A DNA stretch of 64,000 bases from Acridotheres tristis (lineage: Eukaryota; Chordata; Aves; Passeriformes; Sturnidae). The position numbers and the translations under genes were made by a program. Shown here piece after piece: positions 1-13,891 of this stretch (positions are counted from its first letter, which is position 1; every line of letters starts with the position of its first letter). Under the pieces are notes generated by a model. The model was not told the origin of the DNA and ran no database searches. It saw nothing but the letters and a program-made list of their open reading frames with translations. Location: the NCBI GenBank assembly GCA_037013685.1, contig CM072888.1:9777034-9841033 (forward strand). The letters run 5' to 3'.

Positions 1-1637
1 TACAATTAGACACAGATGGTGATAGAGATGCTGCAATATTCTGTTGATGCTTGTGGTTATATATTTTGTTAAACAAAGTGCTCAGGAAAATTAAGGGCAC
101 TCCTGGAGATTTCTCCTTTAGCTCTCCAAGATCACCTCTCAAATCAGAGGGCAAGACTTAACAGATGAAACAAACAGTATAAAGATAAACACTTAATACA
201 GATAATCAGGATTATTTTAGAATTTTGCAATTTATATTGCTCCAGGGAGTTCTGAGTGGTGATAGAAAGTCTATTCCACATAAGTCTCTTTTCCTACAAA
301 TGACAAATTAATTTACTAAGAATTCTATTGTGGACAAAACACAGAGAAAAAACAAAGTAATCTTATGCAAAAAGTGCATGCTGAGAGGTAAAAGCAGAAT
401 TCTATTATTGAAAAAGAATTTAGTAGGATATTTTAGAAAAGCCCTTTTCTGTCTTTAAAATAAATTGCATTGTGTTCAGAATGTTTCAAGGTGGTGTTTG
501 AGTTGAAATCCATACTTCAATAGGGTTGATATGTAAATATTAAGTTAAACCAACTTGTTTTATTATCCATAAAATTCCACTTAAAAAAATCTTTTCCAAT
601 CATTTTTTTGCAGTTTTTGCCTTTTGATATCAAAGAATATTAAAATACACAGAAAACTTCTTTAGAACTTCTTTAATACAGCTACACTGTTTTCTGTTTA
701 ATCATGAAAACATTGATTTGTTTCTTTGACATTTAAAAGTGTTTTAACTTCTTGAAGACCAATTTGCAAATAGTTTTTTTCCATTCATGAGAGAAAACTA
801 ATAAGGGAGATGCACAAAGGCTCTCAAGGAAGGAAGAATGGCAGCAGCATGTTTTGAAAACTCAGATGAAGAAATGTCTTCTGTCTAATTAAAGATCCAG
901 GAAGAAAAAAATTAAAAAAAAAATTTCCCAGAGTAAGCAAGTAAGTGGACTCTACGCATCCTTCACCTTATCACTTATTTTTGTGGTTTTTCTACAAGCA
1001 AACCACTAATTACCATATTCAGAACAAAGAGCCAGAAACCTGAGCTAGGCTGAGCCACTTCTAATTCAGTTCTATTCCTTCACTATTACCAGAAAAATGG
1101 AGCTAGCATCAACAGAGGCAAATAATTATAACCATTATAAAAAAATTAATTCTATTTTTTCTGATATTAAGATGTCATACAGTTTAAGATAATAGGAGCT
1201 TCTGCTGAGAAAAACCTTTAAGCTTATATTACATTTTACCAGAAGTGAGAATAACTCACATGATGAAGAGACAAATTTAAAGAAAGTTTATGATGATGAC
1301 TAGGACTAGCTAATTTACTAGTCTTAAAACTGATCTCAGAATGGAGAAACCTCTGTGGAGTTACCAAACTTCAATTTCATAGGACTTGGTTAAGATCAGT
1401 CCCTTTTATCCACTGGACTTTGCACAATAAATGTGACAGAATGACAGTTTGACAGTGTGACACAATTTGAACCTGGCTGTATTTGCTAAACAAAACCCCT
1501 GAGGCAGAGCTGCAATAGCATCAATCTGGAAATTTTGAAACCCCTGAGGCAACTCTGAAAAAAGGTTAATTAGAGCAGAAAAACAGGCACTCTTTCTCAG
1601 ATTATCATGTTGCTTTAAGGATATTCAACTACATACA
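1..1637. other. AT-rich flank, no gene seen
   Basis: I see no convincing exon, RNA gene or mobile element here. The sequence is AT-rich, with many stops in all frames and short A/T runs. It reads like intergenic or intronic vertebrate DNA. An exon of an unrecognised gene could be missed without comparative data. Confidence 0.6.
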
Positions 1638-1857
1638 CATATAGATATAGATTAGATAGATATAGATATAGATATAGATATAGATATAGATTAGATATAG
1701 ATATAGATATAGATATAGATATAGATATAGATATAGATATAGATATAGATATAGATATAGATATAGATTAGATATAGATATAGATTAGATATAGATATAG
1801 ATATAGATATAGATATAGATATAGATATAGATATAGATATAGATAGATATAGATATA
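1638..1857. repeat. (ATAGAT)n microsatellite
   Basis: About 220 bp of the six-base period ATAGAT, interrupted by a few ATTAGAT variants. On the minus strand it reads as alternating Tyr/Leu or Ile/Tyr codons, which is an artefact of the repeat and not a protein. A second array of the same motif lies near 53.8 kb. Confidence 0.95.
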
Positions 1858-2197
1858 ATTGAGGGTTTTATCTTATTTCCATTGTGAAGTCTTACTCAAT
1901 CTGGTTGTTGCAGCCAAAAATCTCTTTCTGATATAAACTTTCCAATCTAAAGGAAACTGGTTGGTTTCATAGAGCTAGCAACAAGTGAGAAAGCTCCTCT
2001 GGAAGAACAAACAAGTTTTCCCCTCATTCACAACATCTATCACAGTTACAAATGATCATATACAGCTCAGTATTGGCCAACCTTTACAGTGGCATCACAG
2101 AAAGACAAAGATTGAATTAGCTAAATATACTTTGAATAACGAAAATAATTCAAATAAAGAAAAGTTGACCTGCAAAGAGGATTCATGCAAAACTCAC

Positions 2198-2416
2198 TGA
2201 TGTTGATAGAGACAGAGAGACCTTCTTCATGTAGAGGGTAGCAGAGCACTGGAACAGGGGGGTCTTGGGGTCTCCCTCTCTGGGGACATTCCAAATCCAC
2301 CTGGATGTGTTCTGGTGTCACCTGCTTGAGGTGACCCTGCCTTGGAAGGGGGTTGGACTGGATGAACTGCAGAGGGCCCTTCCAACCCTATATTTTGTAA
2401 TTCTGTGATTCTGTGG
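2198..2416 (+). mobile_element. CR1 retroposon, 5'-truncated 3' end
   Basis: The stretch contains the usual wording of the avian CR1 3' region: an early 'gcactggaacagg' block, then 'ggttggactggatgaactgcag', then 'cccttccaaccc'. It ends in the tandem 'attctgtgattctgtg' typical of the CR1 tail. Only about 220 bp remain, with no coding part, so it is a dead fragment. It supports an avian origin for the window. Confidence 0.85.
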
Positions 2417-5400
2417 TATTAACAGGATACTTTTATCTTAAGGGCAGTCTCTCTTACTCTCATAAAGCCCACAGAGTCTGTAGCACAGTGCAGACCCTTT
2501 CTGGGCTGACCACCTGAGATGAAGGGATCCCCAATGCCCAGACAAGGACTGGAGATAGAGAGGCTCTCTGATTAAACAAACCATTACAGATAAAACACAT
2601 TTTAAAATGCACCAATTTATCTTCTGACTGCAGCTGCTATTTTTCACCTGGAAGCTGGGAAAAGATGAGGCTGTGGCCCCCAGCAGTCACAGTAGATGCA
2701 TATTACTGGGAATATGCTTGGGGTGACACTTTTAGTCATACTTTCTCCCGAAAAGCACCTAATTTACAAACCAGATTTGATATCTGGGTTTGTTGGTAAT
2801 GCAGAGCACTCCTCCCAAACACCCATGTGGCCCTGTTACAGAGCCTTGATTACCTCTTTGATGCTAGATCTTCCTTGGAGAGCTCTGAAATGAAAGTGAT
2901 GAATGAGCTCCTGTCAGGTGCCATTCCCTGGGTGGCCTTGAATTCATTCAGTTATCTGTTACACTGCCAGCCCTGACAATGATGAACACAAGGAAGGTAG
3001 CTGACAACACCTCCACAGATTACAAAATTTTTTTTAAAAAGTTTAAAAAAAGGTAAAAAGAGAGAGAGATGAAAAAAGGTATGATTGCCACTGTTCAATG
3101 CTTCACTCACCCACACTGCCTTCAGAGGAGCTGCTTGGGGAGGGAATTACAAAGTCTGTTTGTGCAATTATGTGGAACAGGATACTCAAAATCCCTCGGC
3201 TCCATTCACTAAAGCTGAACATTAGACTGCTCAGGTGCATTGCCTTTCTTTTGTCTCTTTTTTGTCTGTGGCTCACATTTATTGCTGACAGGGATTCCAG
3301 TGGGTTTGTCACACAAACAATGACCACAGAGCCTCCTGATGACACTTCTATTTTCATGTGCCATGGATGTATCTCTGCTAGTCCAGGAACAGTGTCCCAA
3401 AAGGATGGAAGCTAAGAAGAGCTGCTAGCCTGGATTGTTGCATTTATGGCAGACCACAAAGCAGCCTGGTTTTCCCTAACTCCAACATGTAAGAAAAGGT
3501 TCGAATACAAGAAGTGCTCCTCTGGGGATTCTCTGGTTTTTTGTCTCCAGCAGTCACACATGCCTGGTTTTAATTTTGCTAAAACAAAATTCATACCACT
3601 GCACTTCCATTCCAGAGTCACAAGAGCCTCACTCTAAAAACTTCTGTTTAAACCCGTATGAAAGAAAACCAGGGAGTTTTTCTCTTAAACTAAAATCTTT
3701 TTCTGTGGGATCTTTTCATTTTCCACCTCTAAAGCACATAAAATCCAAAATTTAGAAGTGTTCCCCTCCCCCCCGCCCAACATGTCACTTCAGTGTTTTA
3801 TTTTTAAAAACCCAATATGATTATTTCCTGTCCTCACCATGACTCGGATTTCCCATGCTCTCTCTTACATTTTGCACCACAGAAAACTTGTATTACTGTA
3901 TTATTATTGCTGGAGAATAAGGAGCTGCAAAAATATTCTAGAACAAATACCTTTCCAAACAAATGCTTACACTTGGATTTTGCTCAGAACTCACTGTTTC
4001 CATAAAAAGCTTAATGAAATCCTTTTGCTTATTTTCATTTTGCCAGAAAGGAGAGCTTTCATAATGTTGGGTTTATCCAATTGATACTAAGACTTTAAAC
4101 AAAGGCATTTGCTTTTAATCAGCCAGTTGAGTTCTGCCTACAGTCGCTGAAAAGAAACATCTCAAAAAAATTTTCATCTTAGAATTAACTTCATCTCAGA
4201 AATCTTGGGATGGACAGATCTCTTGAGGCGTTTTTCTCTTGTCATTTACTATTGAAAGAGTGAAAGTATCTGCTGTGGATGAAATATCAAAGTTTGGTTA
4301 ATAGCAAGTGAGGTACCAACCTAATGAGTAATATAGTGCATAGGCCTTTCCTTTGTTTTCTCACATCTAAGTACCAAAACTAGAGATGACTAACAAAAAA
4401 ACTGATCATTTATTTCAGGAAACAACTGCCCCTTCATTAAAAGAAATTATTAAAGCTCTTGAAAATTCTGTCTTAAAACAGAATACACAGAAAGTAACAG
4501 TTCTGCTTCTCCTGCTCATGTAGGACAGAACTTCAGGCATAGAAAGAAGCACAATGCAGAAAGTACTGTTGACAAAAAAATTTTGCAGAGGCAATGCAAA
4601 GGATCCAGTGGCAAAATTATCTGTACATTTGTAGCTTTAATTTCATTTCATTATTATGTCAGTTTAATATAGCAATATATTCTGGTTTATGTATACTTTT
4701 TATGCAAGATTTTGTCATCTTTGTGGTCTTACAAGTTCAGTTCTTAGAGAAATGTTGCAACACTCTATAAGGAAGGTTTGTGTTTCTAGGAGGCAGCTCC
4801 CAAGCTGTTCAAGCCTGGGACAGACTGATTCTACAAATTGCATTATTCTCTCCTATGCCCACAGCAGACACTCAATTTTCTGCACAGACAGAAAATCATC
4901 TCTCATTTAAAGTGAGGAACAAGGCAAAAGGCAGCAATGCACCAGATGGGTGCTGCTGAGAACACAGTACAGAGGATGCTCACCACTGGATTAATATCTG
5001 GCAGACATTGCTCCAGAGGGGATGCTGAGTAAGCCCTCTTCATGGCAGAGGTAATCTTGGTGCTCAGACTGTAAGTGAAAATAGTAAATAGCAAGACTGT
5101 AAATAGAAATAAATGCTAACTCTTTTTTTCTAGTTGAAAAGCACAGGAGAAATGGCTTTGACTGCTGAAAAGTTACTAGATGCAGTAGAATTAAAGAACC
5201 AAGTTAATTCTGTTCTTTCAGCATAAAAAAGGCAACCAATCAATATTTATATCTGCATTACCTGGAGAAAAAGAACATTATAAAAAAGAGTTACATTTAA
5301 AACAACTAAATCTTTAACTTCTAAAGGCATTATACTGCAAGCAGTTGCTGGACTTGCCTGATCAGTAATAAGCAAGCAGCAAAAATGCAAGAAAAAGGAA

Positions 5401-8400
5401 AAAATAAATTTTTAATATAAGGTTTTTGAAATGCAGAACCATAAATTAATATTAGGTGCCAATAACCTCAAAATTCACATCCAATCCTGGCACTCAGCAG
5501 CTTGAAAATGACTAATGGCTCTTTGGAGGTCCTCCCACAGGGCTAAATGTACAGACATCTCAATCTCTCCTGTCTAATTCCTGAACAAAAACATATCAGC
5601 AGATGCTGACGGGGTAGAGAGCTGCAATTACATCAGGAGATTACACCTGCCTCGGACTGGTGGCACAGAGAAGCACAGGAACACACCCAAAACTTCACCT
5701 TGCCTATAAGCCAGCCTAGCCCCTTCCCATGATCCATCCAAAGCATCCTCTCTCCCTGTGCTACTCCCCCAGCTGTGTCCCAAAACTCTCCCAAAGGACT
5801 CCAGCATGGAAGAGTTCATGACACACACAAACAGTTTTTACCAGTGGTTTACCATAGCTTTCCAAATATTTTATCCAAATTTCAGGTTTGAAGCAAAGCC
5901 AGAACAATTTTGTTATCAAAGCAGTTACAAAGTTCTTTTACAATAAAACAGTGGCAGGGTAAGGCAGTGTTTCACACCCAGGACAACACTGATGATGTTG
6001 TTTGTTTTTTTTATGTAGTCTGAAGGACTGCTTTGACAAGCAGGCTGGAGAAACCCATATAAACTTTCCAACAACAAACCTATGTAGTCTGGGATTTCTA
6101 AGAAATGCAAAACCTTACAACTTCTAAAAAGAGAAGTTCTTTTTGGCTCTTAAGGATAATTTTGTCTTCTGACAATCCACTGAGAGTGACTTCTTCTAAA
6201 CTTGGGGCTAACTGAAGCCTTTATGTAATTCCCAGAGACAAATGAATGTTTGGTGTAAGTACAGAACATAGGGATGAATGGCTGTTTCATCAGCATTTAG
6301 AAAAGAAATCTGATTCCTCATTTCATGCCTCGGAGCTCTTAACTTCATATATTTTCCTGAAAATAGTCACTGAATTCTGACTAATCCACACCTCTTTCCA
6401 TCACCTTTCTATCCACTAGTGACAAATAAACTTCTTCATTTGCAAGTTTTCTGTAAAATGTAGAGCTGATGGAAAATGAGAAATGAAGTGTCAGTGTCAG
6501 TACTGGAGATAAGACTTCATCAGTCCTGATAGGACTCTTCTATTTGAGCTAATCAACTCATGCTGATATCTTAAACTACAAGAGTCTGCCCCAAAAGCTT
6601 CCAGAGCTTCCCAAAATTTATTCTGATCAATGGACCAGATTAGTTAAAGAAAGGAGAAAGATTCCCAGCTTGCTTCTAAATTACAAAGATGCTTCACTTC
6701 TAAGAGTACAACCTTTAAAAATGACATTAATCCCAGCAAAGGAAAGGAGAAAAACCAAAGCTCTAGGAAGAGTCCTGCCAGAGCAGAAGAAGGGTAAGGA
6801 CAAAAGTTATTTTTACTTATTTCCAACTCCCATAAAAACTGAATGCAACTCCATCAGAGGGGAAGTGTTTAAATGAAATCCCAGGCTGGTAGCACCTCCT
6901 GACAGGAATACATGGAGGAATACATCACTGCAGCATCTTACAGCATCAGCCATCCCACCATCCCTCATTCAAGGCCATACAGCAGCAAGAGCCACCAGCA
7001 CTTCCACACCAGAAGCTGAACCCCTGGGAGCTCCAACCTGGGCTGTGCAGAGCTCCTTACACCTCTTCCACTTTTTGGAGATTGTATATTAAGCTTGAGA
7101 ACCTGTTTCATTAGCCAGGCAATTATCTGCCCCTGTTTGTGAACTCATTGGGCATTCAAAGTTTATTGCTCCTCAAAAAACTGCTCAGCAAGGTGAGATT
7201 TGGAGACTAAACTGAAACTCTAAACTAGTTTGTTGTTGTTGTTGGGAATTTTTTGGGGGGGTTGCCATGTTTTTATCCCCTCCCTGATTCCACTGAGCTC
7301 TTCTGTCAAAGATTGCATGTGTCTGATTCCCACTTATGCACACAGAGGTCTAACCAGTCTGCTCCTGATGAGGAAAATCCCTTACATCAAAAAAACGCCA
7401 GCCTAGAGTGAGAACAAAGATCTTGTTTAACTTGATGCCCAAAATGCCCTTCTTTTCTCATACTCTATGTACTGCTATTAACTTCTAGCAGAGGAACAGA
7501 TATTTCAGGAATCACGTCAAAGTTAGTTCCACAATCACTGAAGACCAGTCAAAAGAAATATCCAGAAAGTAATAAGCTGTAAAAAGGGAAATGCGCTGAG
7601 CTTGGTTCAGGATTTGCTCCTTTCATATTTCTTTCATCACTTCTGTGGCTGGAAACATGGCAGGCTGAGAAGAGGAGAAGACTTTGTGCAATATTTGGAG
7701 GTGGTGATGGGTAATCCATATTGCCATCAGCACTAACCTAAAGATAAAAGATTTAAAGAAATAGCAACACAGGGACTCAGGTGTGGGGATTGTGAAAGAA
7801 AAAAAAAAAGAGAGAGAGAGAGAGAACAGTGAGATTTATGTTAACCCCCTGGGAGTGCACTGGAAATTTCTGTGATGAAAAATTGAGATTGCTCTGAGAC
7901 TTTATTGAAGAAAACAGTCAGTATTGTGTAAAGGGAGAGAAGCTAGCTGGGTCACTTACCAGTCTGTCCTGATTTTCCCTGCTCTTTCCCTGAAAGCGTG
8001 TGCATTGCCATACAAGTCACCAAATCTTGCTCTGAAGAGAAATATCATATGGATGGGAAAACTTTTTGGCATTTGATTAGCTTGTGCTGCTCTTAGTGTC
8101 AAAACCTAAGACAGTATATGTATGCAAGGAAGAGGGGGGAAAAGACCCCAGCACAGAAGAGACTTATCTTCTGTGGAAGCATTTAGACAAATCTGCCTCA
8201 CTGCAAAAGGCTGTGCTGTCAGTTCAATCATGATACTTGCAGAAACAAGACTCAGACCAACACCAGCTAAGCAAATGCATTATACTGCCCTTATATTCCT
8301 TCCATCAGTTCAGTACAGGCAGGTTTTATTCCCAGCCTTCATCCTGATTTGGGTGTAGTAGAAACATTCATCACTGTGGAAGATACAGAATTTCAGTTCT

Positions 8401-11400
8401 GACTAGATATTCCTGACACTGAGGGCACAGAAAAGCAGAGAAATAGCATAATGAGCTATGAAAGCAATAATGGAACTTTGATACCATAAACCAAGCATGT
8501 CTAAATTTAGTAACTTGACACATACATCCCCAGGACTCTCTTGTCTTCTGGTCTGTGTTTTAATGTAGAAGAATATATTTTATTTAATTTTATTATTTTG
8601 ATATAATTATTTCTCACTGCAGATTTTGTGGTCACAAGAGGAAGGTAAACTTTACACTGATCCTTTTCCCTTTATGCTTGAAATTGTTGGAGATTTGTGT
8701 TAAAAGATACCACAATCCTCGGTGTAACTTACTCTCAGCAATTTTGATGCTCTTCTACTATACACACCCACTTCCTGAGACAGCATGAAAGCATCTCATA
8801 TCAAACAATGTCAAAACCAGAAAAACCTATAACCAGTATAAAAAACTTAAAGCTGTCTGGCACTTGAAAGCAATTTGATTCCTTTGCTGCACTACTAGCC
8901 ATTAGTGAGCTCATCCACAGAGAATCAATTTAGTTTCCACCCTACCTAAAACTACTGAATCTCTCACTACACAAGATTTTGGCCATAAAAACTTTGCAAA
9001 AGACAGCATGGTTAATGCCATGTCACTCTGTGATAAGCATAAATCCACTGGCGTACAAGTCAGCATGAGCTAGTTTTCCCCATGTATAGCTGGACTGCTT
9101 GTCATCTTCATTATTTGGCCTGAATCCATACAATGTTCAAAAGAAAGAAAACCTTCCTTACCCTGGCTGGCAGAATAATGCTGATAGGAAGTTTGTTTCA
9201 ACTTTTCTTTGTTTGGCAATATCTACTGACAAATCAGGACGTCTTCTCCCTCTTGTTTGCTAGCACTCTCTCAATCAAGCTGTGTCTAACAACTACAGTC
9301 CAAATTTCCCAAAAGACCATACAGCAGAAGACAATTTCTCAGAAGGGACTCTCTGCAAGATGTATTTACATTTTCTTCTGACTTACTGTACAATAAAACA
9401 CATATTTAAAAGTTCCGGTTTGTAGCAATTTATCTGATACACCTCCAGCAATGTCAAGTGTGATATCACTTCAGAGAACACACTGAAGACCCAGGACAGC
9501 ACGTTAAAAAAGCACAAATGGTTAGAAATTTCTAGAATATAGACTGTAACACTTGTCTTCTCGCTGTGACACAAGAGACTGGATACCAAGTGTGAGGCAG
9601 GGTAATAAATACATTAGCAACACATCAACATTTGGGAGGGCTCCTTATATTTCCAACTTGTGATAATATATTGCTCTTGTTCAGTTCACAGAGTTTTCAC
9701 AGAGGGATATCATTGGCTTTTCAAGAGACACAAAATAGAGGGCATTCCCTTGAACTTGTATCAGTTCAGCAATATAAGACATTATCCGTTCTTCCATTAT
9801 CCACAGTAACAATCCATTTTTTTCTAAAATCTCAAAGGATACTTGCTGCTCAGCAGGCAATAATGGGCAACTTTTATAACTTAACAAACTCTTATGTGCA
9901 TTTTCCACATTCTACACGATCCTCTAGCAAGTTACTTTCTTTTTTAAAGGCTGCAGCTTTCCAGTTACTGGCAAATTTTGATTACACTGGCCAATACTTC
10001 TCAAGAAATATCTCCCAAGGAGAACACAGACAGGCTAGTGAAGGAAGCTTACAAGATCTCCTGAAGTACAACCCCCAGTCATGCTCTGGAGTCACATCAC
10101 CAGCTCCTGCCAATAAACCTAGCAGCAAACAGGAAAGCAAACTCCACACTTTCCAACTCAAACCTCTTCAAAATGCCTTTACTGCAAGGGGCTCAGGGGT
10201 CACCCAAGCTCAGGCAGGCTATGGACTGACTAGACATGAGCAAATTTAAGTCACTGGATGTGGTCCTTCAGTCTGCCATCTCTTTTGTTGCAGAGGATGA
10301 GGCACTGAAAAAAGCTCCTGGTGTTTCTCCCAGCAAGAAGACAGCCTTCAGCTGTGGGAGGCATTAACACCCTGCTGTCCAAGGCAATAAAGCACCAACA
10401 ATTTAAGGAGCTCTGTCCAGAGGCCTGGGGTTTCCTACAGGGTTATGGCCCAGACCTATTTTTATTTTTTTTAACTATTTTACATATATCCCTTTCTTTT
10501 TCTAATGCTGCAGCAATGAGTACTTCTGCATGTGAACTCTATTTTTTGCAATGCCTAAAGAAATGCAAATAGAGAGGTAAAAAAAAGATGATGATTATCT
10601 TCACACCACCTCAACAAGAAGAGACAGATTTTTGACTGAAAGCCAAAATGCTATGCTACAGTGCAGTCCTGGAATTGAGCCCAATGCACAGTTGCATTGT
10701 TCCCATAATATCACACCTACACATCAACATCATGCCCTTGCTATAGGGAAAGTGTAATGATGATGAAACTTTCTTCCTAATTCATTCTGGAGATGTGGTT
10801 ATTAGAGAAAGGGGATGCTGTTCTCTGGGTGGCTATGAGACAGACAAGGACTCTCAGCATTATGCTATCAGAATGTGGGTCAGTTGCATTACCTAAAGTG
10901 TCTGCAGTTTACACTTCTCAATTAGGAGGTAATCAGAATGTCATTATGAGTAAAAATTGTTGGAATGACCTTTGGACTGTTTTTTGTCTTGCAAATCTCC
11001 AGAGGCAGCTTGAATGAAGGAATGAAAGGAGAATGAGCTGAGGTAGGCTCATGATAAATAGGAACAATTATCACACTTATTATCTGATAAATAATGTATT
11101 ATGATTTGCCATTAATTCATGATAAAACACCTACTTCAGGTAAAAGCCTGCAGCACGACTTCCTTTTATGCTTCCCTGCTTACTGCCTGGTATTTGCACT
11201 AAAGGAATATAAAAGGAGTATTTACTTGGAAGCAGAGAGTGTCCTCTGCGTCCTTGACCTTTTCAATAAAGGAGGATGAAATATGCCCCTCATAGAAGCC
11301 AAAAATTGATTCTTCCAACTCACTGCTGCATATTTAAGTCTCGGAGCTCTATTAGAAACACAGGCATTAAATGGTCTGCCTCTCTGCTCAGAAAAGACTT

Positions 11401-12009
11401 CAAAGCCTTCACATATTGCAGAGATTATTCTCCTTTTCATGGGTAAGTGCTCTAAGATGTAGGACAGGTCGACCAATTTTATCTAAACTCAGTGCCTGAG
11501 CAGCAGAACCCAAACTCAAGAGCAGGACAGCCTACCCTGGACTTTCTCCAGTGACTCCCATGTTTGCTGCTGCCTGACTTGTGCATCCTCACCTCTGCCA
11601 CAGACACGGGCCAAGATATTCTATCACACATACAAAGGAAAGCTGCACTGATAACTATTTTCCTGAGGGTACATCAGCTGCTGCTGCACAGTCTGCTCAC
11701 CTGTAATTGATGCGAGGAGATAAGGAGCACTGGGATGTAGCAGATAATTTCTATTTCTATGTACTTTTATTCTGTCTGCACATGTGAATTGAAGCTGTTT
11801 GCTTTCTAGAACCCCTGCTTGAAGTGTTCAAACTTTTCAGTTAAGGATCACCATTCAGGTCAGACAACCAGTCTTAAGGGAAGCAGCTGGACTCATACCA
11901 AACAAGTCAGCACCAAGGCCAGCACAGAACCACACTGTGAAGTCCTGTCCCTGTCACTGTTATCTGGCATGCAGATTTTTTAGAATGGCATTCACTTGAA
12001 CGAAGTCAG
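2417..12009. other. Non-coding flank, no gene seen
   Basis: About 9.6 kb without a recognisable gene. The longest open frame (9632-10249, plus strand, 205 codons) shows no domain, signal peptide or compositional signal that I recognise and no splice context. I take it as chance. A short A-run followed by (AG)n sits near 7800-7826. Nothing else stands out. Confidence 0.55.
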
Positions 12010-12080
12010 CATTGAAGAAGGAAATCAATGAAGAAGGAAATGAATGAAGAAGGAATGAAGTCACTTGAAGAAGGAAAATT
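12010..12080. repeat. Short GAAGAAGGAAATgaat minisatellite
   Basis: Four imperfect copies of a roughly 16-base motif around 'gaagaaggaaat' lie about 400 bp before the left edge of the gene array. It is too short to say more. Confidence 0.7.
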
Positions 12081-12464
12081 GATATGGTAGAGCACTAAAA
12101 CATGAGCAGTTCCTAGTGGGGCACTCTGTGTCTCCAGGGAAGTTTTGTGCCTCACAGGTCATTCACTGATGGGACTCAGGTGTAGCTGGGATTTGACGGT
12201 GCAGAGCATCTCCTGACAAAATTCTGTCACTCAGATAGTCAAGCTGGGAAGTAAAGAGCAAAAAAGGCTATATTTTTAGTGTTAAATACAAACACACACA
12301 GGAACTATAACAACAAGAAAACACATAAGATAACTTTCATGCAAAGAAGATAGAAACAAAAAAAAATAAAGCATATGAAACACTGAAGCAGGTGCTATTC
12401 CTGCTAAACTGGGTGATAGGATCAAACAATTTTACAAACACAGTAAAAGAAGAAAACAAAAATG
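12081..12464. other. Unique DNA before the array
   Basis: About 380 bp of unique AT-rich sequence leading up to the array. Similarity to the later units begins near 12465 ('gcaggagaatgtat'). No gene is seen. Confidence 0.6.
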
Positions 12465-13062
12465 AAGCAGGAGAATGTATGCAAAGAAAGCCAAACCCAG
12501 CAGCTGTGCTGAAAATCAGCTGGGGCCAGGCTGGGGCTGGGGGAGGCCGTAGCCCACAGGCTCATCTGCTGAGGCCACCTTTGCACACACACTGCCCACA
12601 GCCAGCCAGGGAGGACGAGAGCTCTGGGGCTGTGGGGGAACCTCTGCTCACAGGCAGTCAACACCCATCCTCCCTCACACAAACTGGCTCCGCTGGAAAA
12701 TCCCCACCCCGGGAAGGCCACAGCCACGGCACATTGCCGTGAGGGACACCTGAGGAGGGGCCAGAATCCATCCAAGAGCCCCAAAGCGCCACCCAGACTC
12801 ACTGCTGAGGCCTTGCAGCACAGCACTGCTCCTGATGCAAAGGGATGCAGCAGAGCCAGAGGCTGCTGCCATGGCTGTGCCAGACTTGTCCCTGCCTGGG
12901 GAGAAACCTGGGCCTTCCCCCCTGGCCCAAGTGTGTATGGACCCTCGGAACACCATGTCTGTAGGGACCCTGAGCACCAAGAAGACAGAGATGTAGAGCA
13001 TCCACAGGTAGCCTTTGGGATCACCAAGTGGTGAGGTTTGCTACTGAATCTGTCTCTCCCCC

Positions 13063-13450
13063 TGTGCACACATATTTAGAGAGCTAGGGAATTACAGCTT
13101 GGAAATTCTTTTCAGGCCTGCATTTCTCCTGACTCTCAGGTCCATTCCAAGGCTGACAAGCTGACTACAGCTTCAGTTAAAGGGGAAGTCTCCCAGGGTG
13201 ATAACATGGTGATAAACAGAGTAGAATTCATAATCAAGATTAACACCTAGTGTCTTGCCCTTGGGATACATCCTGAAGTACTGTCCCAAGGATGTTTTTC
13301 CCAGTTGTCCAATGAACGACTGTCCTGTCCTAGCTGCACGTAACACACTTTAAATACGGGTTGTCCGTACAATAAAGTTAGCCTTTATTTCCCCAAAGAA
13401 GTCCCTGTGTGTTGCTGTCCTTTCTCTCTCTTTGCAGCAGAGTAACCACG
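13063..13450 (+). mobile_element. Solo-LTR-like element, unit 1
   Basis: A 388-bp block that begins TGTGC and ends near AACCACG (CCACA in better-preserved copies). It carries an internal AATAAA about 80 bp before its end, followed by GT-rich and pyrimidine-rich sequence, as expected for the R/U5 part of an LTR. It is absent from unit 8, where the flanking sequence runs through. No internal viral genes are present. The family is not recognised. Confidence 0.6.
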
Positions 13451-13751
13451 TCCTCCCACCTCTATTCCATTTCTGTTTTTCTCTCCCTGTCATTTTGTCT
13501 CTCTCAGTCATTTACTCTTCAATAAAACCCATACTCTTGACTTTGGCACATGGGCTCGTTTGCACCCTAATTGAGGCAGAGCCATTTCTGATCATTTTAA
13601 TCAGTGGATCACAACAAGGGGCTAGAAGCCCTCCAGTCTCCAAGCTGCTCCATGCCACTTCCAGGGACTTGGGCTGCTGAAGGGCTGCTGGGCTGGGCCC
13701 TTTGTGACACAGGGGCGTTCTATCGGGTTCCTGGGTGTTGTTGGGCATTCT

Positions 13752-13797
13752 GTTGTCCTGGTGACATGGAACAGCCCCAACCTGCAGGGGTATATAA
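13752..13797 (+). promoter_or_regulatory. X-box-like palindrome and TATA box, copy 1
   Basis: GTTGTCCTGGTGAC at 13752-13765 is an imperfect inverted repeat resembling an RFX (X-box) site. TATATAA follows at 13791-13797 in a GC-rich setting. Transcription would start about 25-30 bp further on, near 13822, giving a leader of about 65-70 nt with no ATG before the coding start. The arrangement and spacing recur in all eight units, which is the main reason to call it a promoter. Confidence 0.65.
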
Positions 13798-13891
13798 GGG
13801 GCACAGGGCCCTGCGCTGCCCAGTCCCAGGAGTGCCACTCACTCAAGAGGAACCAGCTCCAGGGACTTCTGTGCCTTACAGCACAGTGAAT

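Noticed and set aside
9632..10249. 205-codon plus-strand frame
   Set aside because: No recognisable domain, promoter or splice context. It is one of several chance frames in a long non-coding region.
13604..13891. Open frame extending upstream of the coding ATG in copy 1 (and in copies 3, 5 and 8)
   Set aside because: It spans the X-box-like site and TATA box, and in copies 2 and 4 the coding frame is joined to a different upstream phase. It is promoter DNA that happens to be open.
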